Part shown: positions 1 through 15,300 of the stretch, piece by piece
How positions within the stretch are numbered: the first letter of the stretch is position 1
Layout: each line of letters begins with the position of its first letter
DNA from: Nymphaea colorata
Lineage: Eukaryota; Streptophyta; Magnoliopsida; Nymphaeales; Nymphaeaceae
DNA: 64,000 nucleotides
Direction: 5' to 3'
Assembly (NCBI RefSeq): GCF_008831285.2
Contig: NC_045143.1
Span: 16,652,464-16,716,463 of the forward strand
Made by a program: the position numbers and the translations under genes
The notes under the pieces: generated by a model
The model's input: the letters and a program-made list of their open reading frames with translations, nothing else
What the model was told of the DNA's origin: nothing
Database searches by the model: none

Positions 1-869
1 GCATGAACTCAAGCAAGTCCAGAAAAGCTCTACACCACAAGGTGCTACAACGAAGTTGAAACCGATGAAGTGTCTTAAATTTTGCTCCCCATCTGATCTT
101 TGCATGAGTCTTTCTTGTCAAACTATCAAAGGCATTGAAACATTTTGCAAAGACAACCAAATCTTAGTCATCTGGGCAAGCGTATCCAGCACAAACCGTT
201 GTTTCTTGAAGCCCAAAAACCCAACATGAAGAGGTGAAATGGGACTTCCAAAGTGAATCGAACGAGAAAACTTCCAGAGGCTGAAAAAGAAAGTGGACAA
301 GTGCTGGAAAGAAGGGGAATTCATTATTCCTATAATGGAGGAGGCAGTTAAAAGAATGAAATGTGTTACTTGATTTATGGACTTCAGTAGGCAATTATTG
401 GCCCGTGGTCGAGCCACATGTGGGCTTATGGGGGCAGTTGCCCATACGGGTCCAGCAAAATTTGTTCTGTTGTGTATTGGGCCCCTCACCATTTGCTTAC
501 TTAATTATTGGTGCTTCTGTTGAGAGGCTAAAAATCTAGCTACTTCCCATTAATACTCCTCAACTAAAACAATTCTGGCTCTGCCACTAAAAAGACTATA
601 ACAAAGCTAGCAATTAAGCTAACGAACCTTGTTTAATACCGCAAGCTTATTACTTAGATCCACGCCCTTCATAGTAAAAATACTTTAAGAAAGCACTTAT
701 TTTACGAGCTGAAGGTAATATTTGTTACAGAGAAGAGACTCTTTAGATGAAGATCCGGACGCAGACCCAGGTAAATAGGAAGAATTGCTGGGCGTTGGCT
801 CATGGTTGTTTGTGCTTTACCTTGGCGGGCGGTGGGGTGCGCGGACTCGACCCGTTCGGTTAAATAGTG
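1..869. other. Intergenic stretch upstream of the GDP-mannose pyrophosphorylase gene
   Basis: I recognise no gene here. The longest open frames (about 120 codons, minus strand) resemble nothing I know and have ordinary non-coding composition. A short segment at about 558-588 ends in CTGGCTCTGCCACT. It resembles segments at 5570-5601, 21695-21724 and the right end of the element at 36022-36257, so it is probably the remnant of one dispersed repeat family. From about 820 the DNA becomes GC-rich and leads into the leader exon of the next gene. Confidence 0.5.
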
Positions 870-4385
<3,516 letters not shown>

Positions 4386-7300
4386 ATTGATGGGCTGATT
4401 GGTTGGTGCCATGCCTGGCTGGAATAATGAAGACAGCTTAACCGGAGATGAAAGCTTTCTTGATTACAGTCGTTCACTCACTTCCGGTAGATTACCTACC
4501 TTTTTCCTTCATTTGTAAACTAGCAGTATTTATGGTTAGATGAGAGAGAGAATGAGATACTTTTTGTTGGATGTAAATAAGGTAGTGGGTTTTCTTTTCT
4601 TGTTGAACATAATGATGTTGCTGGTTCTTTCAATTTCTTGTGTGTTTATGGCGATCAATCCAGTAAGTTTTTCCTTTTCAATTTGCCACATTGAGATTTA
4701 TTTTTGTATGTTAATATGAGCCACTCTGTTTGAAAAGGAAATCTGTATTGGAAGAGGACCTCAGTTTAATGTTTTATTTTAAGATATGCAAACCGCAAAT
4801 TACATCCGCAGGTGATGATGATTACGAATGATTCCTTGCAACACATAGGCTTGTTAAAGGCCTCCAGGACATCTATTACATGACTGCGTATGTGGAGAGA
4901 GGGGGAAAGAGAGAGGAGCGGGAGCAATCATTTTATAGCATTCTAACAGTTTAGGTAAAGTTCAAAAGGGAGGATATGAATGCATAAAATACGTTACTTA
5001 GAATATGAAGGCAAAGGTTGATGTTCTGACAGTAATTTGGTTCACCCTTTTCAATATTGTGGTTATAGATTTTGGGTTGCCCTCTCTCCTAGCCAAGCCA
5101 CTTTGTGAAATTCTTAAACTGATTCTGGTTCCAACAACAGGAAGATCCGGATTTTACATATAGTCAGGTCAGATCCTTATTGGATCTTGAATTCAGATTT
5201 CTGTTCAGTCTCCCAAACGGTAAACTCAGCGTTAATCTGATTGTGATTTGGGGTTGGTAACCGGAATCACCGACGGGTTGGTGGATGATGCCAGAATATT
5301 CTTCACACCATCATTTGGTTGTATTATTAAGGCAAGCAACAACCCTTTTCTTGTGGGGCACTACGCCAACCATCTTTTTCATAAACAGCATGGGCTTCTA
5401 CACCTCAGGTGGAGATGCCAGCAATAGTGTGACTGGTGTGGGCTACTGTCCACGCCAACCATTAAATCTTTTATTGTGATTGAGCTGAACCTAGATTCAG
5501 CCACATGTGGTGTCCACAGCAAACCGTAGATAAGTGCTCTGCAACCACTTACTAAGTCAGAAACCGTGCCCCTCAACTAAAATTTTCTGGCACCACCACT
5601 GAAAGGTACCCTTTTCTTGTTAAGATTATTCCTACCAAAAAGAATGTAAACGTACATGCCAAAGTGTTCCTTCAAGCTTCTTCTATGGTTTTCTGATTCA
5701 GCCACCACATCTGATCGGGTCCTTCCCTAGTTAAGAATCATCTTTCGCTTGGGTGTGCCTCATATTTGTTTGTAATGCTGTAGAACAATGCCTTTAAACC
5801 TTGACTTCACGTGTTGTAGAGACAATTGCGAGTTTCGTTTACATTATTGGATCTGCATCGTGCATGATGGATTCGTATCGATCTCAAAGATTAAATTGGA
5901 CCACCTAAAAATAGGTTGGCCTACCATGTGAGTAGAGATACGGAAGCCAGGTGCTGTCAATGGCTGCCTCCTCTATCTTTATCAGGACAGGTTAAAGGCA
6001 GTAGCATCAAATTTATGAGATCTTTTTTTCTCAATGGGACCGGACTCATCCCTCACTTTGCCTGGGCAAAGGGCAAAGTGGTGTTCCCTCTCAGTGATGT
6101 AAAGAGCAGTACTTGTTCCCTGTCAGTTTGCTCACTATATCGTTACAGTTCACCACGAATCATCTTTTTTTCATTTTTTTTTAACTTGAAAGATCAATAT
6201 AAACATTTTAAATTGAATATAAAAATAAAAAATACATGAAGGTGTATCGGCCCTATATCCATGGGCCGATACACTCCAATACTATGGACCAGATGTTTGC
6301 GACACTGTTCCCATCTTACTAAATGAGTCTGACCCTTGGACCTATAGAGTGTTTTGCGTATAAGTGGCTTTACAATGTAGTGGAAATTGCACACGCTAGA
6401 TTCAAAAGAGAGAACACTCGTCGGCCGAAAACTTTGATTGTCGACTAGCTTCTGATTTTTTTTTTTTTTTTTTTTGAAATACGATTATAGTTGCCTTTAA
6501 TTTGGTAAGCCGACAAACCTGACCTCTATTTAGACTCAAATCAGATATTAATAATCATATTTGCTTTTTTGAGGATTTGAATTTGGATTCAAATATGAAC
6601 AAAGAAAAGTTGTATCTGAATCCGAATCAAAAATCCAATTTCACAATCCAAATATAATTTTTTTTTACGTTCGCTTTTGAATCTGGCTCTGAATTTTCAA
6701 CTTGACCCGACTTATTTTCAAAACGTAAAGGTATTGATATAGAATATTTGTTTAAAACTATTATCCAATCCGAATTTTGCCTCATATTTTATATATCCGA
6801 ATTTGCATTCAAATTTGATCTGATGCCATTTCTTAATTCCGATTTCATAATCGGGTATTAAAATTTTTTTTCCTATATTCGGAAAAGTTCGATCGAATAT
6901 CCAATTCAAATCAGATATATTTAACATCCCTACCCCATAAAATCGTTACAATTTTTCCTTTTTCCTCACATCATTTGAATATAGGAACTAGCAAGGAAGA
7001 GAAGTGACGACCCATGAGTAAATATAATGGAAAACATGCGATTCCCAGGTGTCTTAAACCCAATAAATCATTACAAATGGTGTTCAGGCCTGACGTCATT
7101 GTTGAAGGAAAAGTGAAAGTCCTCATGAATGGGGCCATGGTGCACATGTTGCTACCCAGGAAGAGAGCCAGTTTGAGCCAGACGCACAGTGGAGCCGAAA
7201 GGTGCGGCCTGGTCCACATTGAAGTTGAAAGAGAAAAATGTTTAAAACTTTGGCAGAGGATGGTCCCTCTTAAGATCTTTATAAAATATAGTGGTTCCTC

Positions 7301-7660
7301 CAAATTCTCACAAGACATAATTACCTCCCAACAATGTCCATGAAATATGATGATCCAACTAAAACTAATTTGCAGATACGTCTAAACGATGTGCTTGTCC
7401 CCCGTTTTTCAGAATGGAGCACGGCCAGACGAGCTAGGCAACATGAGATACTGGCAGTTTGTGTAGTGCAGGTCCTGCGTCAGTCCATTTAAGCAGGTGA
7501 GATAAATTCATTACCTACCCTTCAAAACGGAAAATCGCAACTGACATTACAGATCGTCCTCAGCTTTTCTTGCTGGATGTCTCAAGCGTAACCTAAAACG
7601 ACGTGAGCTGAAGGTTAGAGTCTGAGAAGCTGGTCTATAAATGAATCAGGACCCCCCGGC
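4386..7660. other. 3' UTR and intergenic stretch between two convergent genes
   Basis: About the first 250 bases are the 3' untranslated region of GDP-mannose pyrophosphorylase, with AT-rich polyadenylation-like sequence near 4600-4640. A repeat end like that at 558-588 lies at about 5570-5601 (CCTCAACTAAAATTTTCTGG). At 6420-6930 the DNA is very AT-rich, with many degenerate GAATTTGGATTC-like words typical of decayed transposable elements. Overlapping open frames on both strands at 6971-7343 resemble no protein I recognise. No gene is supported. Confidence 0.5.
6242..6274. repeat. Perfect 12-bp inverted repeat
   Basis: GTGTATCGGCCC (6242-6253) and its exact reverse complement GGGCCGATACAC (6263-6274) are separated by 9 bases. 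The hairpin follows an AT-rich tract that ends near 6238. It may be the terminus of a decayed element, since related TCGGCCC words occur near 20885. There is no sign of a Rho-type or Pol III terminator. Confidence 0.6.
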
Positions 7661-8096
7661 TGTTAGTTCAGTTCATTGAGCAGTCGTTCTTGACAACAGG
7701 CAAGCAGAGATGTTTTTCAAATTTCTAAAACGAGGCAATCATTACCATCTGTTTGGAGTCTTTGGATACAGGCTTTATGATGGAATAATCCACAGCTGAT
7801 AAGAGAGCAAAAACGTAAAGCATCTGCTACAACTTCTATATTCACAAGATAGACGCGCGCACACACAGAGAAAAGCCCCATGATTCATGAAGTCCATGAA
7901 TACGGAGCCATGGCCTTTACCCAATGAGGAGAACCATACTGGGGCACTTGTGTACAAACTATTTCCATTATCAATACCTTTTACTGGACAATACACAAAA
8001 GTGATGTCAATCCTTTTATCCATATCCTTGTGACATAGCGGAGATTACAACAAGGTACTTAGACGGGGACTTTCCAAAAATAGGAAATGTCCGTTC

Positions 8097-11000
8097 TCAT
8101 ACAGACGCCAAAAGCCAGAACATGATGAGTGAGGAGAGAGCAATCAGAAACCAGGTACCGAAAGCAAGCGCAACTGAAAGCTGGAACCTTTGGCATGGCA
8201 AAGGCTGCTGCATCTTGCTGCTGCATCTTGCTAAATCTTTTGCATAAAGCACCGTTACCCCAGCTGATGAGCATGCTGCTGCAAGCGAGAGTGTCGCTGT
8301 CACCTGCCAGACATCATCAACACAAACACAACCAAGTCAAGACAACATCATTCCACTGCACGACGTCCGATATGCAACAAAACCTTCCCAGTTCTGAATG
8401 ACAGGTAGTCGACCACTTGGGTCCTGAAACTCTTCAGGATGCCTGATTAGATTACAGTTTTTAGTTTGTAATAGCAGATCCTGCTTGGTTCTTCATAAGT
8501 AAATTTATCCACATCAACTAAATTTTACCATCCACTCACCAAATAAATGCAAACACACTAAACGCTAAAGAATGAATCGTTGAACACTTTCCGTTGTCAC
8601 AACCATCGACTAGGACATCATCAGCACAAGGCTGCTGCAAGGGAGTTCATCAGGTTTGAGCTTCAAACTGCGTTTAAACCTAAACAACTGAAAGAACTGA
8701 TTAAAATGGGAACTAGCATGCTGCTCATGTTTAATATAAATTCAATGTAGATCTGGATCTGGCTTCGTCTGCATGGTGTCAATGCAACCAGTTTTTTCTG
8801 TCCTTTCACAAAGCTGAAATGAAACGCATGAGGATCAGAATTTGCATCAATCCGCAAGCAGTCTTACAGGAGAACTTTTCACTAATGTAGTGAGTCCAGC
8901 TTATTTATAGAAGTTTTAATCAGCCACTTTCGTCAGCTTTCATTAATCACTTCATGAATTAGCTACCACAAGTCCATCAGTTAAAAAAGAAAAGGAGAAA
9001 AAGCAACAAATGAGATTCAGCAAAAAGAATGAAAAACTCCACCGTGTACTCACCCAATCACCAACTACAAACAGGCTGACCAGTACTGGATTTTGTAAAT
9101 CTCTCTTGATCCTCAGAGCATATGCATCGAGGCATGCAAGACCCAGACTCCAAAGCACTTGAAGACCCATTGAAGCAATTAAGTAGCTGAAAGAAAATAA
9201 CAAATTCAGCGCATAAGTATAACCTGGTTCTAAGTTTTACGGAACACCCAACGGTAAAAGGCATAACACAACTGAAAGAAAATAACAAATTCAGCGCATA
9301 AGTATAACCTGGTTCTAAGTTTTACAGAACACCCAACGGTAAAAGGCATAACACAACTTAAAGCTTTAGAAGGTCAGCACAATTGGCAAAAGAAGCAGGT
9401 AAACTTAGCTATAATCCGACACATGATTTTGCAGTCCTACCTGTCTCTACACTTAGTACACTATATATTTGCAAGTACAGTTGGCAATTTCTTTGATCTT
9501 AGAAATTAGAATTACATCACCATGATGAGAAATAGAAACCTATTTTTTCAGTGACGCTTTAATAAATGGAACAGAATGGAGCAACAAAAAATTATATTGC
9601 TAGCTTTTTTCATAAAGAATAGATAACTTTTAATCTTTGAGAGAATTTAAAACTTTTCAAGACACTTTCAGAATGATGACAGGTATGATACCTGATGGAA
9701 CCAGAAAGGTGGGAAAAACTTCAATACTGCAGACAGGCTTGTCATTGCAGAAACCAAAGCATATAGTATCATCAACTGTTTATACCAGGTTAGCTAAACT
9801 TAGGATAGCAAACGAAAGTGAAATTTCACTAAGTAGTTTAAGGATATTCGTTCATCATCTTAAACGGCTTCCAAAAGATCTTTGTTTGTGGTTCACTGCT
9901 TAACCAGTTGTTGTACCATTTTCACAAATGCTTGAGGTATCAAGTTGTAAATGGGTGGCAGTGAAGTTGGTGACTGACAGTTACAAACTAAATACGGAAA
10001 ACATGTAAAAGGTATGTAGATAACATTTAACAATAAGTAATCGTGAACTTCAATGATATCCATTTCCGTTGCACAAATGCAGACTACATAAGATACATAA
10101 ATATGGATCTAATTAAGCTAAAATTCCAAATTTCCAATAACCTGCATCAGTGAGAACAATTATATGTGTAGACACCAGTCTATCTCAGACACCAGTCCAG
10201 CTCATGCTCAAATATCATGTCGTTGTTTGTTAAGTTGTCCTGATGGTATAAATTAGCAGTTAAATATACTTAGCGTCAATTTCCTTCCTGATGAGTTTTG
10301 TGCTTTCGAAAATTGGAGAACACTACAAGCCAACTTCTATTTATGGAATTCCTCAATCACGTGGGTAGAACACCTCAAGATGTGCTAGCAATTTGGCAAA
10401 AAAGGAAACAAGGACAAAGACCCAAGTATGAGAAAAAGAAGAATAGCTGTTGGCAACGGTATTTTTGTCCGTCCTTAATTAAAAACCTTACAATGACAAA
10501 TGCGTGGAGGTAGCTACTGCAATAGTAAGAGAAAAAGAACTGTTGGCAACTTAAAAAATTTTCTTTCCAACACACAATGCTGGGAGGCACCTAGAACACT
10601 CTAATTCCATCAACACCCCGAACAGAACCTGCATTGCTCGCAGAAAGATTCATGTGCATGATACTTGCAACTGTTTATGTGTGTACATGCCCATTTAACA
10701 CTTGGTATCTTTTTCTTGTTTTTACTGGGAAGGTAAGGATCCGCATATCTAACAATAAGACAGCAATCACCATCCAATAGATTGGCAGTCCCCTTCCTAC
10801 TTTTTGGGAAGTCCTAATCTGAACGACCTTTCATAACTTAACCCATGCTTCAGTAGCTTGTAGGGATTTACTCATCACAACTTGTGATGTTGTATATGTG
10901 TGTGTGTGTCAACAGAGAATTTTCCACTGAAACCGACACCAAAGTCGCTGGACAATCAAGGGTCGCTTGGAAAGAGGAAAAGGAGAAAAATGAAAGGAAT

Positions 11001-11288
11001 AATGGGCAAACAGAAAAGAAGAAGAAGAAGAAGAAGAAGAAGAAGAAGAAGAAGAAGAAGAAGAAACTTTCGTTCAGGGAAGTGAAAAAAACATACCCCG
11101 TAATAAGACAGAGAGAGGGAACGAAGGAAACTGAAACGGAAGAGAGGGTAAACGAACCAGAAGGCGGTGTAGTTCGAGAAGCCCGTAGCAGTCACCATCG
11201 CGGCGATCGAGCCAGCTGCGAGTAGGCATTGTCCTGCCCGGAGAACCAGGCCGCTGACGGTCCCTGGCGTCCCCGGGAGATCCTTCAT
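8097..11288 (-). CDS. CASPL5: CASP-like membrane protein, group 5
   Basis: This is a small four-helix plasma-membrane protein of the CASP/MARVEL-like family. CASPs organise membrane scaffolds such as the Casparian strip domain; the role of group 5 members is poorly defined. Coding exons on the minus strand: 11288-11158, 9186-9054 and 8303-8097 (156 aa, normal for the group). The N-terminus [17 protein letters not shown] is short and carries the conserved Arg (R17) of helix 1. Helix 2 is about 45-65 ([10 protein letters not shown]), and helix 3 about 79-105 contains the conserved Asp (D87, VVGDWV). Helix 4 lies near the C-terminus ([19 protein letters not shown]). The Cys codon TGC is split across intron 1. 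The gene is head-to-head with AKR copy 1, with 1.04 kb between start codons. Its first intron (1.97 kb) holds a (TTC)n tract and a duplicated acceptor. Confidence 0.93.
9187..9356. repeat. Near-perfect 85-bp tandem duplication abutting exon 2 of the CASP-like gene
   Basis: Bases 9187-9271 are repeated at 9272-9356 with a single difference that I can see (TTTTACGGAAC versus TTTTACAGAAC). The first copy starts exactly at the intron 1 / exon 2 border, so the copied unit includes the polypyrimidine tract and AG of the splice acceptor. On the minus strand both copies therefore end in TTTTCTTTCAG. The near identity points to a recent event. Confidence 0.93.
11015..11067. repeat. (GAA)n / (TTC)n microsatellite in intron 1 of the CASP-like gene
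   Basis: About 17 uninterrupted AAG/GAA triplets. On the transcribed (minus) strand this is a polypyrimidine TTC tract roughly 90 nt downstream of the intron 1 donor at 11157. Confidence 0.95.
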
Positions 11289-12327
11289 CGTCTCCCTCGC
11301 TCAACCTTGACCGCCACCAAACGGCCGTCCAACCTCAGGAGCCTGAAACTGCAAACTCTCTGTCTCTCTCTCTGCACCTAGACGAGAAACACATTGGAGG
11401 CTACGAATTGCTCGAAAACGAATCAAAGAGTCGGAAATTTTCGTCCGATTATAGTGGGATTGCTCGGCAGCGAACTCTAAAACTCTTCAAGTTCCCTCTC
11501 CCGTCAAAGCAGTGCGGAGGAAAAAATTGCGTCATCTTGTTTGAAATTTTCAAAATTTGACCTTAACTTATAGGTAATTGACAAATTTAAACTATAAATT
11601 ATTGTTATTGGTGAAACCACTCTTGTATCGCTAGTAACTTACCATAGTCATAACTGTCATATACTCGACAAATAAGCTTATGTTCTTGAAACCACTTAAT
11701 CTCTTGCTCTTCGTGAAGAAATCTTTGTCATAAACAAGTAAAATGCAAGTTTGATTATTCCTCTCCTAATTCTAAATGGAACTTATCAACACATTTATTT
11801 GTTTACGTCTAAGGGGACTTAGAATGTACATAACCCTATTTTGGTCTGATCCAATATGAAAATGAACTTATAATCCAATGATTTAGTCGAATCCTGAGTC
11901 CTGACAGTTTGGGTATAATCTCACTGTGACATCGAAGGCTCATGTTAGTTAAGAATGATTAAGATTGCTCCTAGTGTTAAACGTTGTTCTTTAATTTGAA
12001 AAACTTTATTCTCTTTTTTCTATAGAATATAATATGAATACTATGTTTTCTCATAGTTCACGCCTTAACTAAGATTCAGAAAAAAAAGGAAGAATAGTGA
12101 AAGAACACTTGGTCTCTCAGTGGTCTCGTATAAACGGAAAAAGTGAGTACTGTGGCCAAGCAAGGTGGTCTCGTGTCCTATATATGAAAAATTATCCGGT
12201 AATCGCCCTTTCTTTAAAGAGGTGCATGGATGCTAAGCTTGGACGAGACCGCGGGAACTCTGGCCTTTATCATATTTGATTCCTTTTCTTGTTTCTTGAT
12301 CCAAATTTCTGAGGTGCCAAGAGGAAG
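11289..12327. promoter_or_regulatory. Head-to-head intergenic region between the CASP-like gene and AKR copy 1
   Basis: About 1.04 kb separates the two divergent start codons. A TATA-like box on the plus strand, CCTATATATGAAAA (core 12180-12185), lies about 145 bp upstream of the AKR start and would place its transcription start near 12210. No convincing TATA box faces the CASP-like gene, whose proximal 200 bp are GC-richer with CTCTCT runs (near 11360). The middle of the region is plain AT-rich DNA with no recognised element. Confidence 0.55.
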
Positions 12328-15300
12328 ATGGCGAATGATAATGCTGCGGGTCCTGTATTCTTTGAGCTGAACAATGGTCTGAGGATTCCTTCCGTTGGTT
12401 TGGGTACATGGCAAGCGGATCCGGGCGTTGTCGGAGACATCATCGTAGCTGCTGTGAAGGTAATCCATGGACTCTTTCCTCTCCTTTATCTCTTTTTCTT
12501 TTTCTTTGTCTTTTTTCCTTATGGAATTAATGGAGTATTTTGTCATGTTTGATTCTTTTTCTTGTTTATGAGTGTGTCGGGGGTTGGAAGTGGTTTCCTG
12601 CTTGTAGTTGTGTAGTCCTCTTGACATGTTGGCGTAAATGGTTTTGGTTTCTTAATTTAGGACTTGATGAAAATGTACAGCTTACAAAGAGTTCGGTTTC
12701 TGGGTTGAAAATGATGAGAAAGTACCAACGTTATGTCATTGGATGTTCGGCGGCCGCGTTTTTTCTTTGTTTGCTTTTTGATGTTTTATTCGATAGCGTT
12801 TGGATTTTCTTGACAAAACTGTGTGATTTTTCTTTTTCTTGTTTCTGGAGCCCATCACCTTCTGGCATTGTCTTCAATACTTTTTCCGCATTGTTGGCGT
12901 TCTTGCAGGACGTTCTTGTGATATTTTCCTTTTTCTTTCATTTTTTTTCCTTTTCTTCTGGTTTTACGTGTTCATCATACCTCTGTCTCTTCCTCTAACA
13001 AAACGACCTGCTTGTCGTAGGTGAAGAGCTTTTTATGTTTATATTGAGATGGCTGAGAATGCATCATTTTAGGGATCGCTTCCTTCTTGATCGCAAGAAT
13101 CTCTGCGTCTTCAGCTGTCCTCTCATCTTTGGGATCACCTTTTGGAGGGCAATATAATTTCATCTCTAGCATTCGCTCCTCATCCTTCCCCCCACCACCC
13201 CGCCCGCCCGCTGCCCCCACCACCGCCCCACCACCCTGAGTTTGAAACGAAGGCGGTGAAATTGTTGAGTGGAGAGAGGCTTGGTAAAGGTGTTCACAAA
13301 TTAGTCTTAGTACGTAATTTAGATATTGAATTTGCAGTTGCTGCTGAGCAATCCATACAAAGTGGATATCAATTTCAATATGTTGGTTGCAGGGGTGAAA
13401 AATAGGAGGAGAACAGGTGGCTCCCATGTTGTCACAGTAAATAAGTGGAGGCGGTACAAGAAATTCAAGTTCCTTGAGAAGAGTGGCAACCCAAGTCCTT
13501 TAGAAGTGGAATTAGATAGAGTTCGCTACTCAGCCTTGGTACTGGACAAGCTGCAATATGCTGGCTTTCAGAACCCGCGACGAAATAACAATCTGCAAAA
13601 GAGTTGTTAAAAAAGCTAAAACGGTCGAAATTGGCATTGCATTGATGTCTAAATAGATTCAGCAGAATCAGCACCAAGCATTATAGCATGGCAGATAAGC
13701 TCTAAACATATTTTCACTGGCATAAGGGAACACCACCAATGGAAAAAAAATCATCTCAATGCCCAAAAGAAAAATGTAGTGGCCCAAGTTCCTTGAGCAA
13801 ATTGACCATTCATATGGAAAATAAGTTCTTGATTAGCTTTTGGAATTGCCTCTGACTATAATGTCATCCACATAGATCAATACATATAGTTGATTGTCTT
13901 GCTTCCAATAAATGAACAAAGAAGTATCCGTTGTCTGGCTGTGGGATCATAAACTAACACATGTAGTGGGGAAAAGTCGCATCCTAAAGCGCAGGTAACT
14001 GTTGCAAACTTGCATATAGACAACCTTATCTAGATTACTATTAGAGAAGGCGACATTAAGCTGATGGATAGAATAGAATGACTAGCGTAAGAACTAGACA
14101 TGTTGTAGTGAACTTGACAAAAGGACTGAAAGACGCAAAACCATTAGTGGCTGCCTCTTGATGTAGCCTTTGGCCATAAGCAAGCTTTGTCGCACTCAAG
14201 ACTTCTATTGGCACAACTCATCATTGAGGTATGAAATATGAATGGAGTCATATTTAGAGGGCATACCATGCTACATGATTGCATCATCATCAGCTGTAGG
14301 CGTATCTGCAATGGCAAGCTGAAGAGCTATACTCTTAGCATGCTTAATGTAATCTTCTATGATTCTTGACCCATTTTAGGATCTCGCAATTGATTTTTCA
14401 ATTGCTTTACTTGTGACGTTGAAAGTGCTGCATATGTCTATTTCAAGACATTCCATACTTCATATGATGAAGCTAAGCCCACTATGTGTTTGCATCTAAC
14501 TCAATACAATTGGTCTTGTCTTTTGCTATAAAATATAATATGGATTAATTTCATTGAGTCCTGTTTTAAACTTCTCAGGACATTGTTTAGAATCTTTAGA
14601 TCCATGAGCAAAGCCTGTTAAATCATAAGACTTAAATATGGGAAGAAGCTGGGATTCTGATAACACAAAGTTAATCCTTGTCAGCTTGATTGATGAAAAA
14701 TGATGTAGGTTCAGTTCAGATGAAGGGGCTGAGATAGTAAGGTTGCAGCGTACCTGAATTCCCAAAATGCTGGCTCAAAGCAAGTTTGATGAGAAAGAGT
14801 TTGAATTATCCATTCACTAAATGGGCAGCACGGATACCTTATTAAATGACCTGCTTCTCGTAGGAGAAGAGCAGCATACACTGAAAACAAACACAAAAAA
14901 CAAGAGCTTTCACGGTTCACTCTTCAGACCCACATTCGCAATACCTCTCATTTATCCTCTTCAAGGGTTGATCCTCATTTTGAGGTACTTATAGATGTCT
15001 TTCTGAATGTTGTAAGATCAATATGTGCATTTTTTACAGATTTTATCGAATCAGGATATTGTGCCATTGGCTATTTGTTGAGGAGGTTTCCACATTTATC
15101 TTCTGTTGGAAAAGCATTAGTTATTGATTGTTAGCAGTCGGTGCATTGAGCTGCCCTCTCATCCTTATGGTCACCCTTGGCAGGCAAGATATTTCATCTC
15201 TAACATCCTTTTTTTTTTATAGTTCTTTTGTCCATATGGGATTTCCATGATGTTATTATAGTTCTGTAGTCTTTGTCTTGAATGCAAAATTGATACTTTT

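Noticed and set aside
7637-7700. TATA-like sequence (GTCTATAAATGAATC) on the plus strand
   Set aside because: No plus-strand gene follows; downstream is the 3' end of the minus-strand CASP-like gene.
10884-11225. Lys/Glu-rich 113-codon frame
   Set aside because: It is created by the (GAA)n microsatellite in a CASP-like intron and has no similarity outside the repeat.
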